The notes under the pieces are model-generated. The model was not told the DNA's origin. It searched no databases and saw nothing but the letters and a program-made list of their open reading frames with translations. Shown here in pieces: positions 1 through 8,199 of a stretch of 64,000 nt of DNA. The stretch is from SZUA-442 sp963753185 (GTDB lineage Bacteria > Actinomycetota > Acidimicrobiia > Spongiisociales > UBA5794), in assembly GCA_963753185.1 (NCBI GenBank), contig CAVWBO010000007.1:1054001-1118000 (forward strand), given 5' to 3'. The position numbers and the translations under genes are program-made. Each line of letters begins with the position of its first letter. The stretch's first letter is position 1.

Positions 1-1242
1 CTGATCCTCGAGACCGGTGTCCTCGGTGTGTTCATCGCACTCGACCTCCTCGTCTTCTTCGCATTCTTCGAGATCGTGCTGGTTCCGATGTACCTGCTGA
101 TCCGCATGTGGGGCTCGGACAATCGGGCGTACGCCTCGGTGAAGTTCGTCCTTTTCACTGCGGCAGGCTCGGCCTTCCTCCTCGCATCGATCATCGCCCT
201 TGCCGTGATCACCGGGAACGAGCTCGGTCAGTTCACCAGCTTCGACTTCCGCAAGATGCTCACCGTTGAACTGTCGGACGCCGCGCAGCTGTGGCTCTTC
301 CTCGGGTTCGGGATCGCGTTCGCGATCAAGGTCCCGCTCTTCCCGTTCCACACATGGCTTCCCGATGCCCACACCGAGGCGCCGACGGCCGGTTCGGTGA
401 TCCTCGCAGGGGTGCTCCTCAAGATGGGCACCTACGGGCTCCTGCGGTTCAACATGACGCTCTTCCCCCAAGCGACTGTCGACCTGAGCTTCTGGATCGC
501 CCTCCTCGGTGTCGTCGGGATCGTCTACGGAGGGGCCGTCGCCATCGTTCAGCCGGACATCAAGCGGCTCGTCGCGTACTCGTCCGTGAGCCACATGGGG
601 TTCATCGTGCTCGGCATGTTCGCCCTCACGTCCCAGGCCCTGCAGGGTTCGGTGTTCCAGATGATCAGCCATGGGCTGACCACGGGCGCCCTCTTCCTCC
701 TCATCGGGATGATCTATGACCGGACCCACACACGGGCGATCGCGGACTACGGCGGGCTCGCAACGGTGATGCCGGTGTACGCAGGCATTTTCCTGTTCTC
801 GGCATTCGCGTCTGCAGGGCTTCCCGGGTTGTCGGGGTTCATCGGCGAGTTCACGGTGCTCGTCGGCTCCTGGATGACCTTCCCCGTGCTCACCGTCGTG
901 GCGGGATCGGGCGTGATCCTCGCTGCGGTCTACCTGTTGTGGGCATACGAGCGGGTGTTCACCGGGCCGGTGACCAACCCGAAGCTCGATGGCCTCAAGG
1001 ATCTCGGCCTGCGGGAGATCGCCATCATGGTGCCGCTCGTCGTCCTCATCCTCGTGCTCGGTGTGTATCCCAAGCCCGTGATGGACCGCATCGAGCCGTC
1101 GGCTGAGGCGATCCTCGACAGGATCTCATTCGCGACCGATTACGAGGCTCCCGAGTTCGGGAGGGCGGATCAGGTCGTGGAGCTCGAATACGGGACGGTC
1201 GACCACGCCGATGCCGGCCCGAGCGAAGGAGAGGGCGGCTGA
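1..1242 (+). CDS. nuoM: NADH-quinone oxidoreductase subunit M (NuoM), first copy, 5' end outside window
   Basis: Membrane proton-pumping subunit of complex I (Mrp antiporter-like). The reading frame is open from base 1, so the N-terminal part lies upstream of the window; about 413 residues are visible. The antiporter hallmarks are present: the FFEIVLVPMY segment carrying the essential glutamate, the IKVPLFPFHTWLPDAH segment carrying a channel lysine, and LLKMGTYG. The protein ends in a short hydrophilic tail rich in Glu/Gly. Its stop codon overlaps the start of the following nuoN by one base (TGATG). It is clearly a paralogue, not a duplicate, of the nuoM at 20.8 kb: the loop before YASVKF is shorter and the sequence has diverged throughout. 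Family identity is very secure. Confidence 0.95.
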   Translation: MILETGVLGVFIALDLLVFFAFFEIVLVPMYLLIRMWGSDNRAYASVKFVLFTAAGSAFLLASIIALAVITGNELGQFTSFDFRKMLTVELSDAAQLWLFLGFGIAFAIKVPLFPFHTWLPDAHTEAPTAGSVILAGVLLKMGTYGLLRFNMTLFPQATVDLSFWIALLGVVGIVYGGAVAIVQPDIKRLVAYSSVSHMGFIVLGMFALTSQALQGSVFQMISHGLTTGALFLLIGMIYDRTHTRAIADYGGLATVMPVYAGIFLFSAFASAGLPGLSGFIGEFTVLVGSWMTFPVLTVVAGSGVILAAVYLLWAYERVFTGPVTNPKLDGLKDLGLREIAIMVPLVVLILVLGVYPKPVMDRIEPSAEAILDRISFATDYEAPEFGRADQVVELEYGTVDHADAGPSEGEGG

Positions 1243-2744
1243 TGCAGAACGCCTCGTTCCTTCCCGTCGCCTTCGAGGTCGTCCTGCTCGCAGGTGCCCT
1301 CGTCGTCCTGCTCGTAGCCGTGGTGTTCGAACGCGACCGCAGGTTCTGGGGCCCCGTCGCTGGGGTGTCGTTCGCTGCCGCGTTCGTCGTCGGCCTCCTC
1401 CAGTGGCGCGAGGTCGCCGATGGAGGGGGAGGCCTCTTCTTCTCCGCGATGGACCTCGATGTCGTCAAGTCCCCGATGGTCGTCCTCGACGGGTACTCGG
1501 CGCTCGCAGCCATGATCCTCGCCGTCGTCGGGTTCGTCGGATTGCTCGCCGCATGGGACCTCGTCGTGTTCGTCGGCAGGAGGGGACCCGAGTTCGTGTC
1601 GCTCGCGTTGCTTGCCGTGGCAGGTCTGCACGTGATGGCCGCGTCACCGAACCTCATCGTGATCTTCCTCGGACTCGAGACGGCATCGATAGCGTTCTAC
1701 GTCCTTGCGGGTTTCGTGCGTACGGGCAAGGGATCCGAAGAGGCAGCCCTCAAGTACTTCCTCTTGGGTTCCCTTGCATCCGCCCTCTTCCTGTACGGCG
1801 TCGCGCTGACGTTCGGAGCGACCGGTTCGCTGTCCATCTACGGGGTGGACTCGGTGAGGGTCTTGTTCTCGACCACCATCATCACCGAGCCAGGAATACT
1901 GCTCGCGGGCATGGCGCTCATGCTCGTCGGCCTCTCGTTCAAGGTGTCCGCGGCCCCGTTCCACCAATGGGCCCCTGACGTGTATCAGGGGGCCCCATCC
2001 GGTGCCGTCGGTCTCATGGCCGCAGGGGTCAAGGTCGCGGGCTTCGCTGCGATCGGGCGCATCTTCGTTGGTGGCCTCATCTCCCAGGTCGACACCTGGG
2101 GGCCGATCCTGGCGATCATCGCTGCAGCGTCCATGATCATCGGAACGGTCATGGCCCTCGTCCAGACCGACCTCAAGCGCCTGCTCGCCTATTCGGGAAT
2201 CGCACACGCCGGCTACATCCTCACGGGCCTGGTGGCGGGAGCCGACGGCATCCCTGCGATGTGGTTCTATGTAGCGACCTACTCGCTGATGGTCGTTGGG
2301 GCATTCGCCGTCATCTCGCTTGTGTCAGGGCCGGCGTCGTCCGATGCGCCCCTCGCCGATTTCGCAGGGCTCGCAAGGCGCAATCCCGAGATCGGCTGGC
2401 TGATGACGATCATCATCCTCGGCATGTCGGGGATGCCGTTCTTCGCAGGCTTCGTTGGGAAGCTGCTCGCCTTCGTGGTCGCGGCGTCCGTGGACAATCC
2501 CTGGCCAGGTGGGTCCAACGGTTACCTCTGGCTCGTCGTCCTCGGAACCCTCACCACAGTCGTCGGCCTCGCCTTCTACCTGCGTGTCGTGTCGACGTTC
2601 TTCTCCGCTGACGGACCGAGCGAGGAACTCGGGGCCGGCCTGCCCGCGCGGTTCGCCGTCGTGTTCAGCGGCGCAATCACCCTCGTGTTCGGTATCGTGC
2701 CGTGGCCCCTGCTCGATGTGGTACGTGACGCACTCCCACTCTGA
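1242..2744 (+). CDS. nuoN: NADH-quinone oxidoreductase subunit N (NuoN), first copy
   Basis: About 500 residues, the usual NuoN length, hydrophobic throughout with the fourteen or so helices typical of antiporter-like subunits. The NuoN signature FKVSAAPFHQWAPDVYQGAP lies mid-protein and is followed by the discontinuous-helix region around DLKRLLAYSGIAHAGY. ATG overlaps the nuoM stop (TGATG), so the two are translationally coupled. It diverges from the second NuoN at 22.4 kb, which has the variant HFWTPDTYEGSPPPV. The pair nuoM-nuoN at the window edge is probably the tail of a separate nuo operon located upstream; that upstream part is not visible. Confidence 0.95.
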   Translation: MQNASFLPVAFEVVLLAGALVVLLVAVVFERDRRFWGPVAGVSFAAAFVVGLLQWREVADGGGGLFFSAMDLDVVKSPMVVLDGYSALAAMILAVVGFVGLLAAWDLVVFVGRRGPEFVSLALLAVAGLHVMAASPNLIVIFLGLETASIAFYVLAGFVRTGKGSEEAALKYFLLGSLASALFLYGVALTFGATGSLSIYGVDSVRVLFSTTIITEPGILLAGMALMLVGLSFKVSAAPFHQWAPDVYQGAPSGAVGLMAAGVKVAGFAAIGRIFVGGLISQVDTWGPILAIIAAASMIIGTVMALVQTDLKRLLAYSGIAHAGYILTGLVAGADGIPAMWFYVATYSLMVVGAFAVISLVSGPASSDAPLADFAGLARRNPEIGWLMTIIILGMSGMPFFAGFVGKLLAFVVAASVDNPWPGGSNGYLWLVVLGTLTTVVGLAFYLRVVSTFFSADGPSEELGAGLPARFAVVFSGAITLVFGIVPWPLLDVVRDALPL

Positions 2745-4413
2745 CATCCCATCGCACCCTGCCCCCCGGTACCGGGCCTTCGCTGCCGTTGCGTTCATCG
2801 CGGCCCTGCTCCCGGGCCTCGGCGGCCTCGGCGCCCTCGTCACGACCGATCGGCACATCATCACGGAGGATCAAACGGTCGCCGAGGACCAGTATGTGAC
2901 AGCGGTGTCGTCGATCGTCGAGGGAACCATCGACGGCGACCTGACCGTCTTCTCGGGCTCCGTGATGATCTCCGGCACGGTCTCGGGGAACCTGACGACG
3001 TTCTCGTCGGGCACCGTCACGATCACCAGTACGGGATCCGTCGGAGGATCGCTGCAGGGCGCGGCCACGGCCCTCAGCGTTGCGGGTGACGTGGGTGGCG
3101 ACGTCTTCTTCACAGCCGGATCCGTTGTGATCGAGGAGGATGCGACCGTCGGACGGGATGCCATCGCCTTCGGTGCGACCGTGAGGGTCGAAGGTCAGGT
3201 CGGCAGGGACATCCGCGGAAGGGCTGTCCGCCTGGCGGTCGACGGATCCGTGGGACGGGACGTCGACGTCGCCGCGAACATCCTCACGGTGGGACCCGGT
3301 GCTGTCGTAGGCGGCGACATCCTCTACCGGTCGGGATCCGACGCCGACATCGCTCCAACCGCAAGCATCGATGGGACGGTCACGAGGCTGCCCGCCCAGG
3401 GGAACTTCCTCTATGGCGTCATCCTGACCCTCGCCAACGTCGTCGGCTTCCTCGGCTTCGTCGTTGCGGGCCTCCTGGCCCTTTGGATCCTGAGAGGCGT
3501 TGGGAGCAGGGCTGTCGGATCGGTCATCCGCCGTCCGATCCGGTCACTCCTGGTGGGAATCGCCGTCGTCGTGTTGGTACCCCTTGCCATAGCTGTGCTC
3601 GCCATCACGCTCGTCGGCATCCCCATCTCGATCGTGCTCATCGCGTTCGTTGTGGTCGGGTTCATCATCGGTCCCGTCCCCGCTGTGACGGCGCTCGGAA
3701 ATCGCGTCCTCTTCACGCGAGGCGGAGTCTTCGGAGCCTTCCTCGTCGGCGCCGTTCTGTGGAGGCTTGGCATCTGGCTGATCCCCTTCGTGGGCGGCGC
3801 AATCTACGTGCTCGGACTCGTGTGGGGCATTGGCGGATGGGTGCTCGGGGCATTCGCGGCTCGCCGATCGGACCCCACACCTCCACAGCTCATGCCTGCG
3901 AGCGTCGTCGTGGCGGGAGATACGACCCCGGACTGGGAGCCACCGTTGGCGCCATCGGCGGGACGAGTCGATCCGTATGAGGCGTGGGCATCCGGGTCCG
4001 CCGACGCGGAACCATCGTCCGATGGCATGGACGATGGTGAAGCGGCGCAGACGGCCGCGCCGGAGATCCAACGGGATCTCTCCTTTGCCACCGTTCCCGT
4101 CACGTTCGTCCAGGAAGGGAGCGACGTCGAGTCACCTGTCGAGCCCGAAGGCGAGTCCCACGACTCCGACGACGACGATGCCGACGCGGAGACCCTCGAT
4201 GAGAGGCTCGCGACGCTCAGGACCGAACTCGAGACCGCCAAGCCGGAGCACTCACCCGACCCGACCGTCGAGAGATTCGAAGCGATGAGGGAGGAACTGG
4301 TGCCGGGATCGCATCCAGGTCCTGGACCGGAGGAAGGATCGGAATCCGGCGAGGACCAGGATCCGACACCTTCAAGTGAGGGACCGGACGACTGGGGTCT
4401 TCCCAGGGCCTAG
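2716..4413 (+). CDS. Bactofilin-like polymer-forming membrane protein
   Basis: About 565 residues. A hydrophobic N-terminal segment (about residues 17-37) is followed by about 170 residues of repeating short V/I-x-G-x-V beta-strands (e.g. GTVSGNLTTFSSGTVTI), the right-handed beta-helix pattern of bactofilin and polymer-forming cytoskeletal proteins. Then come several strongly hydrophobic helices (about residues 235-380), and a long acidic Glu/Asp/Ser/Pro-rich cytoplasmic tail. The open frame extends further upstream inside nuoN, but codon pattern and the signal-like segment support ATG at 2716 (or GTG 2725), giving a short overlap with nuoN. Its stop TAG and the stop of the convergent ABC ATPase gene share the palindrome CTAG. 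Function is unproven; a membrane-anchored scaffold is the best inference. Confidence 0.8.
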   Translation: MWYVTHSHSDIPSHPAPRYRAFAAVAFIAALLPGLGGLGALVTTDRHIITEDQTVAEDQYVTAVSSIVEGTIDGDLTVFSGSVMISGTVSGNLTTFSSGTVTITSTGSVGGSLQGAATALSVAGDVGGDVFFTAGSVVIEEDATVGRDAIAFGATVRVEGQVGRDIRGRAVRLAVDGSVGRDVDVAANILTVGPGAVVGGDILYRSGSDADIAPTASIDGTVTRLPAQGNFLYGVILTLANVVGFLGFVVAGLLALWILRGVGSRAVGSVIRRPIRSLLVGIAVVVLVPLAIAVLAITLVGIPISIVLIAFVVVGFIIGPVPAVTALGNRVLFTRGGVFGAFLVGAVLWRLGIWLIPFVGGAIYVLGLVWGIGGWVLGAFAARRSDPTPPQLMPASVVVAGDTTPDWEPPLAPSAGRVDPYEAWASGSADAEPSSDGMDDGEAAQTAAPEIQRDLSFATVPVTFVQEGSDVESPVEPEGESHDSDDDDADAETLDERLATLRTELETAKPEHSPDPTVERFEAMREELVPGSHPGPGPEEGSESGEDQDPTPSSEGPDDWGLPRA

Positions 4414-5456
4414 CTGACCGGTGCCGTCGTCGGAGCCGACGCGAGCTCGAAGACGATCGAGTCTGTGATCTCCACGTCGACAGTGTCGCCGATGTGCATC
4501 GGGATACGGCCCGGGACGAGGGCCTCGATCGAAGCACCTCCGTGCATGCGGATCTCCACGCGCTGGTCGTGTCCGTAGAACTCACGGTCGACGACCCTCC
4601 CGGGCCCTGTGGCCGATACCGTCGGAAGGACCCATTCGGGTCGGATCATCACCTGTGCCGGTGTGCCGTCGGCCAGCCCTGCGCCGACGACCCCGATGGG
4701 CGTGGAAACGGCACCGTTGCTCACCACGCCGTCGAAGGTCACGGCGTCACCGAGGAACCGAGCGATCCATGGCGATACCGGCGCGCCGTATACCTCGTCC
4801 GGCGTGCCGGTTTGAACGACGCGACCGTCGCGCATCACCGCGACGAGGTCGGCGATGGCGAGCGCCTCTGCCTGGTCGTGGGTCACGAAGACCGCGGTGA
4901 CACCCGCTGTGCGGATGATCCGACGCAGCTCCCTGCGCATCTGCTCGCGCTTTGGCGCATCCAGGTTCGAGAACGGCTCATCGAGGAGGACCACGTCGGG
5001 TTCCGGGGCGAGCGCCCTGGCGAGCGCCACGCGCTGCTGCTCACCGCCGGACAACTCGTGGGGAAACCGGTTCTCGTACCCGACGAGCCCGACGAGCTTG
5101 AGCGTCTCGGCAACGCGTTGGACACGGTCTGCGCCGCGGACGCCGTAGCCGACGTTCTCGGCCACATTGATGTGGGGGAACAGCGCGAACTCCTGGAACA
5201 CCATGCCGACCCGGCGCTTCTCGGGCGGGACGAACACGCCGACGCCGGTGACGACCCGGTCCCTGATCTCGATCGACCCGGCATCCACCTGCTGGAATCC
5301 GGCAATGGACCGCAGCGCCGTCGTCTTCCCGCAGCCCGACGGGCCGAGGAGGGCGACGAGGCTGCCTGCAGGGACGTCGAGGGAGAATCCGTCGAGGGCG
5401 GGGACGCCAGCGAACGACACGCGGAGGTCACTGGCTGAGATCACGGGTGCGGTCAT
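4410..5456 (-). CDS. Iron(III) ABC transporter ATP-binding protein (FbpC-like)
   Basis: ATPase of a binding-protein-dependent importer, 348 residues. Walker A GPSGCGKTT is at 38-46, the Q-loop near 88, the ABC signature LSGGEQ at 135-140, Walker B VVLLDEP at 155-161 and the switch histidine at 193. The C-terminal third resembles the TOBE regulatory domain of the FbpC/PotA subfamily. Start ATG is at 5456, two bases after the permease stop, so it is the last gene of a three-gene operon (binding protein, permease, ATPase). The open frame continues far upstream only by chance. Substrate is inferred from the iron-type permease and binding protein; sulfate or polyamine would be alternatives on this subunit alone. 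Confidence 0.9.
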   Translation of the reverse strand: MTAPVISASDLRVSFAGVPALDGFSLDVPAGSLVALLGPSGCGKTTALRSIAGFQQVDAGSIEIRDRVVTGVGVFVPPEKRRVGMVFQEFALFPHINVAENVGYGVRGADRVQRVAETLKLVGLVGYENRFPHELSGGEQQRVALARALAPEPDVVLLDEPFSNLDAPKREQMRRELRRIIRTAGVTAVFVTHDQAEALAIADLVAVMRDGRVVQTGTPDEVYGAPVSPWIARFLGDAVTFDGVVSNGAVSTPIGVVGAGLADGTPAQVMIRPEWVLPTVSATGPGRVVDREFYGHDQRVEIRMHGGASIEALVPGRIPMHIGDTVDVEITDSIVFELASAPTTAPVS

Positions 5457-5458
5457 GC

Positions 5459-7087
5459 CTACGTCACGTCCTTGGGCTTGATCGAAAGGTAATAGACAGG
5501 CAGGACCGACACGGCGATGAGCAGGAGGGCGGAAGCAGCGGCGCGGGTGTACAGGAGCTCGTTCGAGGAGGACCAGATATTCACGGCGAGGGTGCTGAAT
5601 CCGCTCGGTCTGAGGAGCAGGGTGGCAGGCAGCTCCTTGAGTGTCGTCACGAAGACGAGGAGACCGCCTGCGATGAGACCCTTCGACATGAGCGGCACCG
5701 TGACACGGGCGATGGTTGCCAGGTGGCCCTTCCCGAGCGACCGCGATGCATCGTCGAGGTGGGGATCGACCTGCAGGAGCGACGCCTTGGCAGGTCCCGT
5801 CGCCTGGGCGAGGAACATCGCGGCGTACACGATGACGAGGAGCAGGAGCGACTGGTACACGGGCCTCGCGTATCTCACGGAGAAGGCCACGACGGCGATC
5901 GCAACGGTGATGTGGGGCAGGGAGAAGATCACGTACACGGACCGTTCGAGCCACGTCGTGGCTCGGCTCGAATGGCGCACCGCCAGGATCACGATCGGGA
6001 TCGCCCCGACGACAGCGACGACGGCCGCCAGTGAGGCACCGGTGAGCGAGCCGCGCACCGCTGTCCAGGGGATGCCGACCGCCGTCCCCGAGGCGATCCC
6101 CCTCGTCAGCCACCCGACGAGGACAACGACGGGGATGATGACGCCCACCGTGACCACGACAGCCAGGAACGCCTCGGCACCGCGGCGTCGCAGACCGTCG
6201 AGTCGGTACAGGGTCGCAGGACGCGTGGGCTTCTGGCTGAAGTACGAGCCCTTGCCTCGTGTCCGTTGTTCGAAGCCGATGATCGCCATCGCCACGACGA
6301 TCAACACGATCGACAGGACGATGGCGGGGGTCCGATCGAGCCTCCCGGAGTACTGGGCGAAGATCACCCTCGTGAAGACGTCGAATCGCATGAGGCTCAC
6401 GGCGCCGAAGTCCGACAACGTGTACAGCGAGACGAGGAGGGCACCGGCGCCGATGGCTGGCCGTAACTGTGGCAACACGACCGTCGAGAACACGCGTGGG
6501 GGTGCGGCTCCAAGGCCGCGGGCAGCCTCCTCGAGGGCAGGGTCCACCCTCGAGAGGGCCGCAGCGGTGATGAGGAACACGTACGGGTACGTCGAGATCG
6601 TCAGGGCGATCCAGGCCCCGGGTAGGCCGATGAGGTGGGGGAGTGCGATGCCGGTGACATCGGCGAACAATCCCCGTGGTCCGGTGGCCGAGATCAGCAC
6701 CATCGCCACGACGTAGGAAGGGATGACGAGCGGCATGGCGAATGCGACTCCCCACGCCCTCCTGTGTCGAAGGTCCGTGCGTGCGAGGAGCCACGCCCCC
6801 GCCACGCCGACGGCGGTTGCCGTCGCCGTCACGGCCGCCGTGAACAAGAGGGATCGAACGATGAGCTGGAGCGTCCGCACCGACATCAACGCGTTCCGAG
6901 CGGAATCCGACGCCTCGAGGGCCCGCACCAGGAGGCCCACAACGGGGATGGCGACAGGGACGAGGACGGCGACGGCTGCGACCCACAGCCACCAAGGGGC
7001 AGGGGAGTGTCGGGTCCGTGACCGGCCGGGCGCGGCGGCGGGAGTGCCGCCGACCTCGATCTCGATCACGGACCCTTCCGGGGTCAC
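5459..7087 (-). CDS. Iron(III) ABC transporter permease (FbpB-like, fused two-domain)
   Basis: 542-residue integral membrane protein with two homologous permease halves, each with about six helices, as in FbpB/SfuB ferric iron permeases. The start is GTG at 7087 and overlaps the TGA of the binding-protein gene (GTGA), which indicates translational coupling. A cytoplasmic N-terminal stretch of about 30 residues precedes the first helix (WWLWVAAVAVLVPVAIPVVG). EAA-type loops are recognisable, for example EEAARGLGAAPPRVFSTVVLP in the first half and DDASRSLGKGHLATIARVTVP in the second; these dock onto the ATPase. It moves the ligand delivered by the periplasmic-type lipoprotein encoded immediately upstream. 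Confidence 0.92.
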   Translation of the reverse strand: MTPEGSVIEIEVGGTPAAAPGRSRTRHSPAPWWLWVAAVAVLVPVAIPVVGLLVRALEASDSARNALMSVRTLQLIVRSLLFTAAVTATATAVGVAGAWLLARTDLRHRRAWGVAFAMPLVIPSYVVAMVLISATGPRGLFADVTGIALPHLIGLPGAWIALTISTYPYVFLITAAALSRVDPALEEAARGLGAAPPRVFSTVVLPQLRPAIGAGALLVSLYTLSDFGAVSLMRFDVFTRVIFAQYSGRLDRTPAIVLSIVLIVVAMAIIGFEQRTRGKGSYFSQKPTRPATLYRLDGLRRRGAEAFLAVVVTVGVIIPVVVLVGWLTRGIASGTAVGIPWTAVRGSLTGASLAAVVAVVGAIPIVILAVRHSSRATTWLERSVYVIFSLPHITVAIAVVAFSVRYARPVYQSLLLLVIVYAAMFLAQATGPAKASLLQVDPHLDDASRSLGKGHLATIARVTVPLMSKGLIAGGLLVFVTTLKELPATLLLRPSGFSTLAVNIWSSSNELLYTRAAASALLLIAVSVLPVYYLSIKPKDVT

Positions 7088-8079
7088 AGGAGTCCGGCCT
7101 CCGCAACGAGGTCCGTGGCCAGGTCGAGCGTCGTCGCCAGCAACGACAGGTCGAGGTCGGGCGTCACCAGTGAGTCGAGCGGCGGCAGGACGTCGGCCGC
7201 CGGAACCCCGTCGATGAGGGGGTACTCGAAGGTCTCGTTCGCGAAGTACGCCTGGCTGTCGGGGGACAGGAGGAACTCGACGAACCGGAGCGCCGCGTCC
7301 TGCTCAACCGAGCTGGCGAGGACGCCAACGCCCGCAGGCATGACGATCGACCCTGCCGTGGCGACACCGAAGAAGTGGTTGGCTCCCGGGACGCTCGGGT
7401 CCTCGGCGAGGGCCCTGAGTAGGTAGTAGTGGTTGACGAGACCGGCCTCGATCTGGCCATCGTTCGTGGCCTCGACGATCGACGAGTTGTTGGGGAACGT
7501 CGGCGATCCGATGGCCTCCATGCCCTCGAGCCACGTGCGGGTCGCGTCCTCGCCGTCGAGGAGGATCTTCGCTGCGACGAATGCCAGGAACGAGCCGTTG
7601 GTGGGGGCGATCGCCACACGGCCCGCCCAGGAGGGATCGGTGAAGCCGTCCTCCGTCGGCGGGAGCTCGCTCGGATCGACGACCTCCGTGTCGTAGATGA
7701 CGACCCGCGAACGCCCTGAAATCCCGATCCACGCCCCGTCTGCATCCGAGAAGCGATCTTCCACGAGGGAGCGCACGTCGTCGGGCAGGGCGATGAACAG
7801 GTCGTCGAGGGCGACGGAGCCGAGCGACGCAGGGTCCTGTGCGAAGAAGACGTCGGCAGGTGAACCCGAGCCCTCCTCGAGGATCGTGGCTGCCAGGTTC
7901 GCCGAGTCGTCGTAACGCACCGTGACCTCGATCCCCGTCTCATCCACGAATCGGTCGATGAGCGGTTGGACGAGTTCCTCGGCGCGTCCCGAGTACACGG
8001 TCAGCGAAGCGTCGTCAGAACCGGACGAGCATGCCGCAGCGACGAGGGCGATCACGATCACCAGCGCGAAGCGCTTCAC
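7084..8079 (-). CDS. Iron(III) ABC transporter substrate-binding lipoprotein (FbpA/FutA-like)
   Basis: 331-residue extracytoplasmic binding protein. It starts with a lipoprotein signal: hydrophobic FALVIVIALVAAAC with the lipobox cysteine followed by SSGSDD. The mature part begins LTVYSGRAEELVQPLIDRF, the standard opening of ferric-iron binding proteins (family 1 SBP), and includes the segment TNGSFLAFVAAKILLDGE typical of the family. An in-frame TTG lies four codons upstream, but GTG at 8079 has the better ribosome site (GGGAG five bases away), so it is chosen. First gene of the fbp-like operon, preceded by a promoter and a near-perfect palindrome. Confidence 0.92.
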   Translation of the reverse strand: MKRFALVIVIALVAAACSSGSDDASLTVYSGRAEELVQPLIDRFVDETGIEVTVRYDDSANLAATILEEGSGSPADVFFAQDPASLGSVALDDLFIALPDDVRSLVEDRFSDADGAWIGISGRSRVVIYDTEVVDPSELPPTEDGFTDPSWAGRVAIAPTNGSFLAFVAAKILLDGEDATRTWLEGMEAIGSPTFPNNSSIVEATNDGQIEAGLVNHYYLLRALAEDPSVPGANHFFGVATAGSIVMPAGVGVLASSVEQDAALRFVEFLLSPDSQAYFANETFEYPLIDGVPAADVLPPLDSLVTPDLDLSLLATTLDLATDLVAEAGLL

Positions 8080-8090
8080 TGTTTCTCCCA

Positions 8091-8111
8091 ACCTAATGAA
8101 TTTGATTAGGT
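8091..8111. promoter_or_regulatory. 21-bp palindromic operator candidate upstream of the iron ABC operon
   Basis: Perfect 7-bp arms ACCTAAT / ATTAGGT separated by 7 bp that are themselves nearly symmetric, so 9 of 10 base pairs about the centre match. It sits between the putative -10 element and the start codon of the binding-protein gene, covering the expected transcription start, a classical repressor position. The half-site TTAGGT resembles the DtxR/IdeR iron-box half-site, but the arms are in the opposite relative orientation to the canonical iron box, so the regulator family is uncertain. Confidence 0.55.
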
Positions 8112-8114
8112 CAG

Positions 8115-8142
8115 GTTATAAGCACTACCACCGTAGGTGCAA
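8115..8142 (-). promoter_or_regulatory. Promoter candidate of the iron ABC operon
   Basis: Reading the minus strand: TTGCAC, 16-bp spacer, TATAAC, followed directly by the palindrome and then the binding-protein start codon. Close to sigma-70/SigA consensus. Inferred by eye only. Confidence 0.5.
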
Positions 8143-8199
8143 ATCGTTTCTCGACGCGGGTAATCGATTGCGGAGCAGGAAGACTTGAATGCCCGTCTG

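Noticed and set aside
5457..7106. N-terminal extension of the ABC ATPase frame to about 900 codons
   Set aside because: It runs through the permease gene in a different frame and is Arg/His/Pro-rich; the ATPase domain starts at 5456.
8106..8124. Canonical IdeR/DtxR iron box overlapping the palindrome
   Set aside because: Only the left half-site (8 of 9 positions) fits; the right half does not. Reported as a palindrome with uncertain regulator instead.
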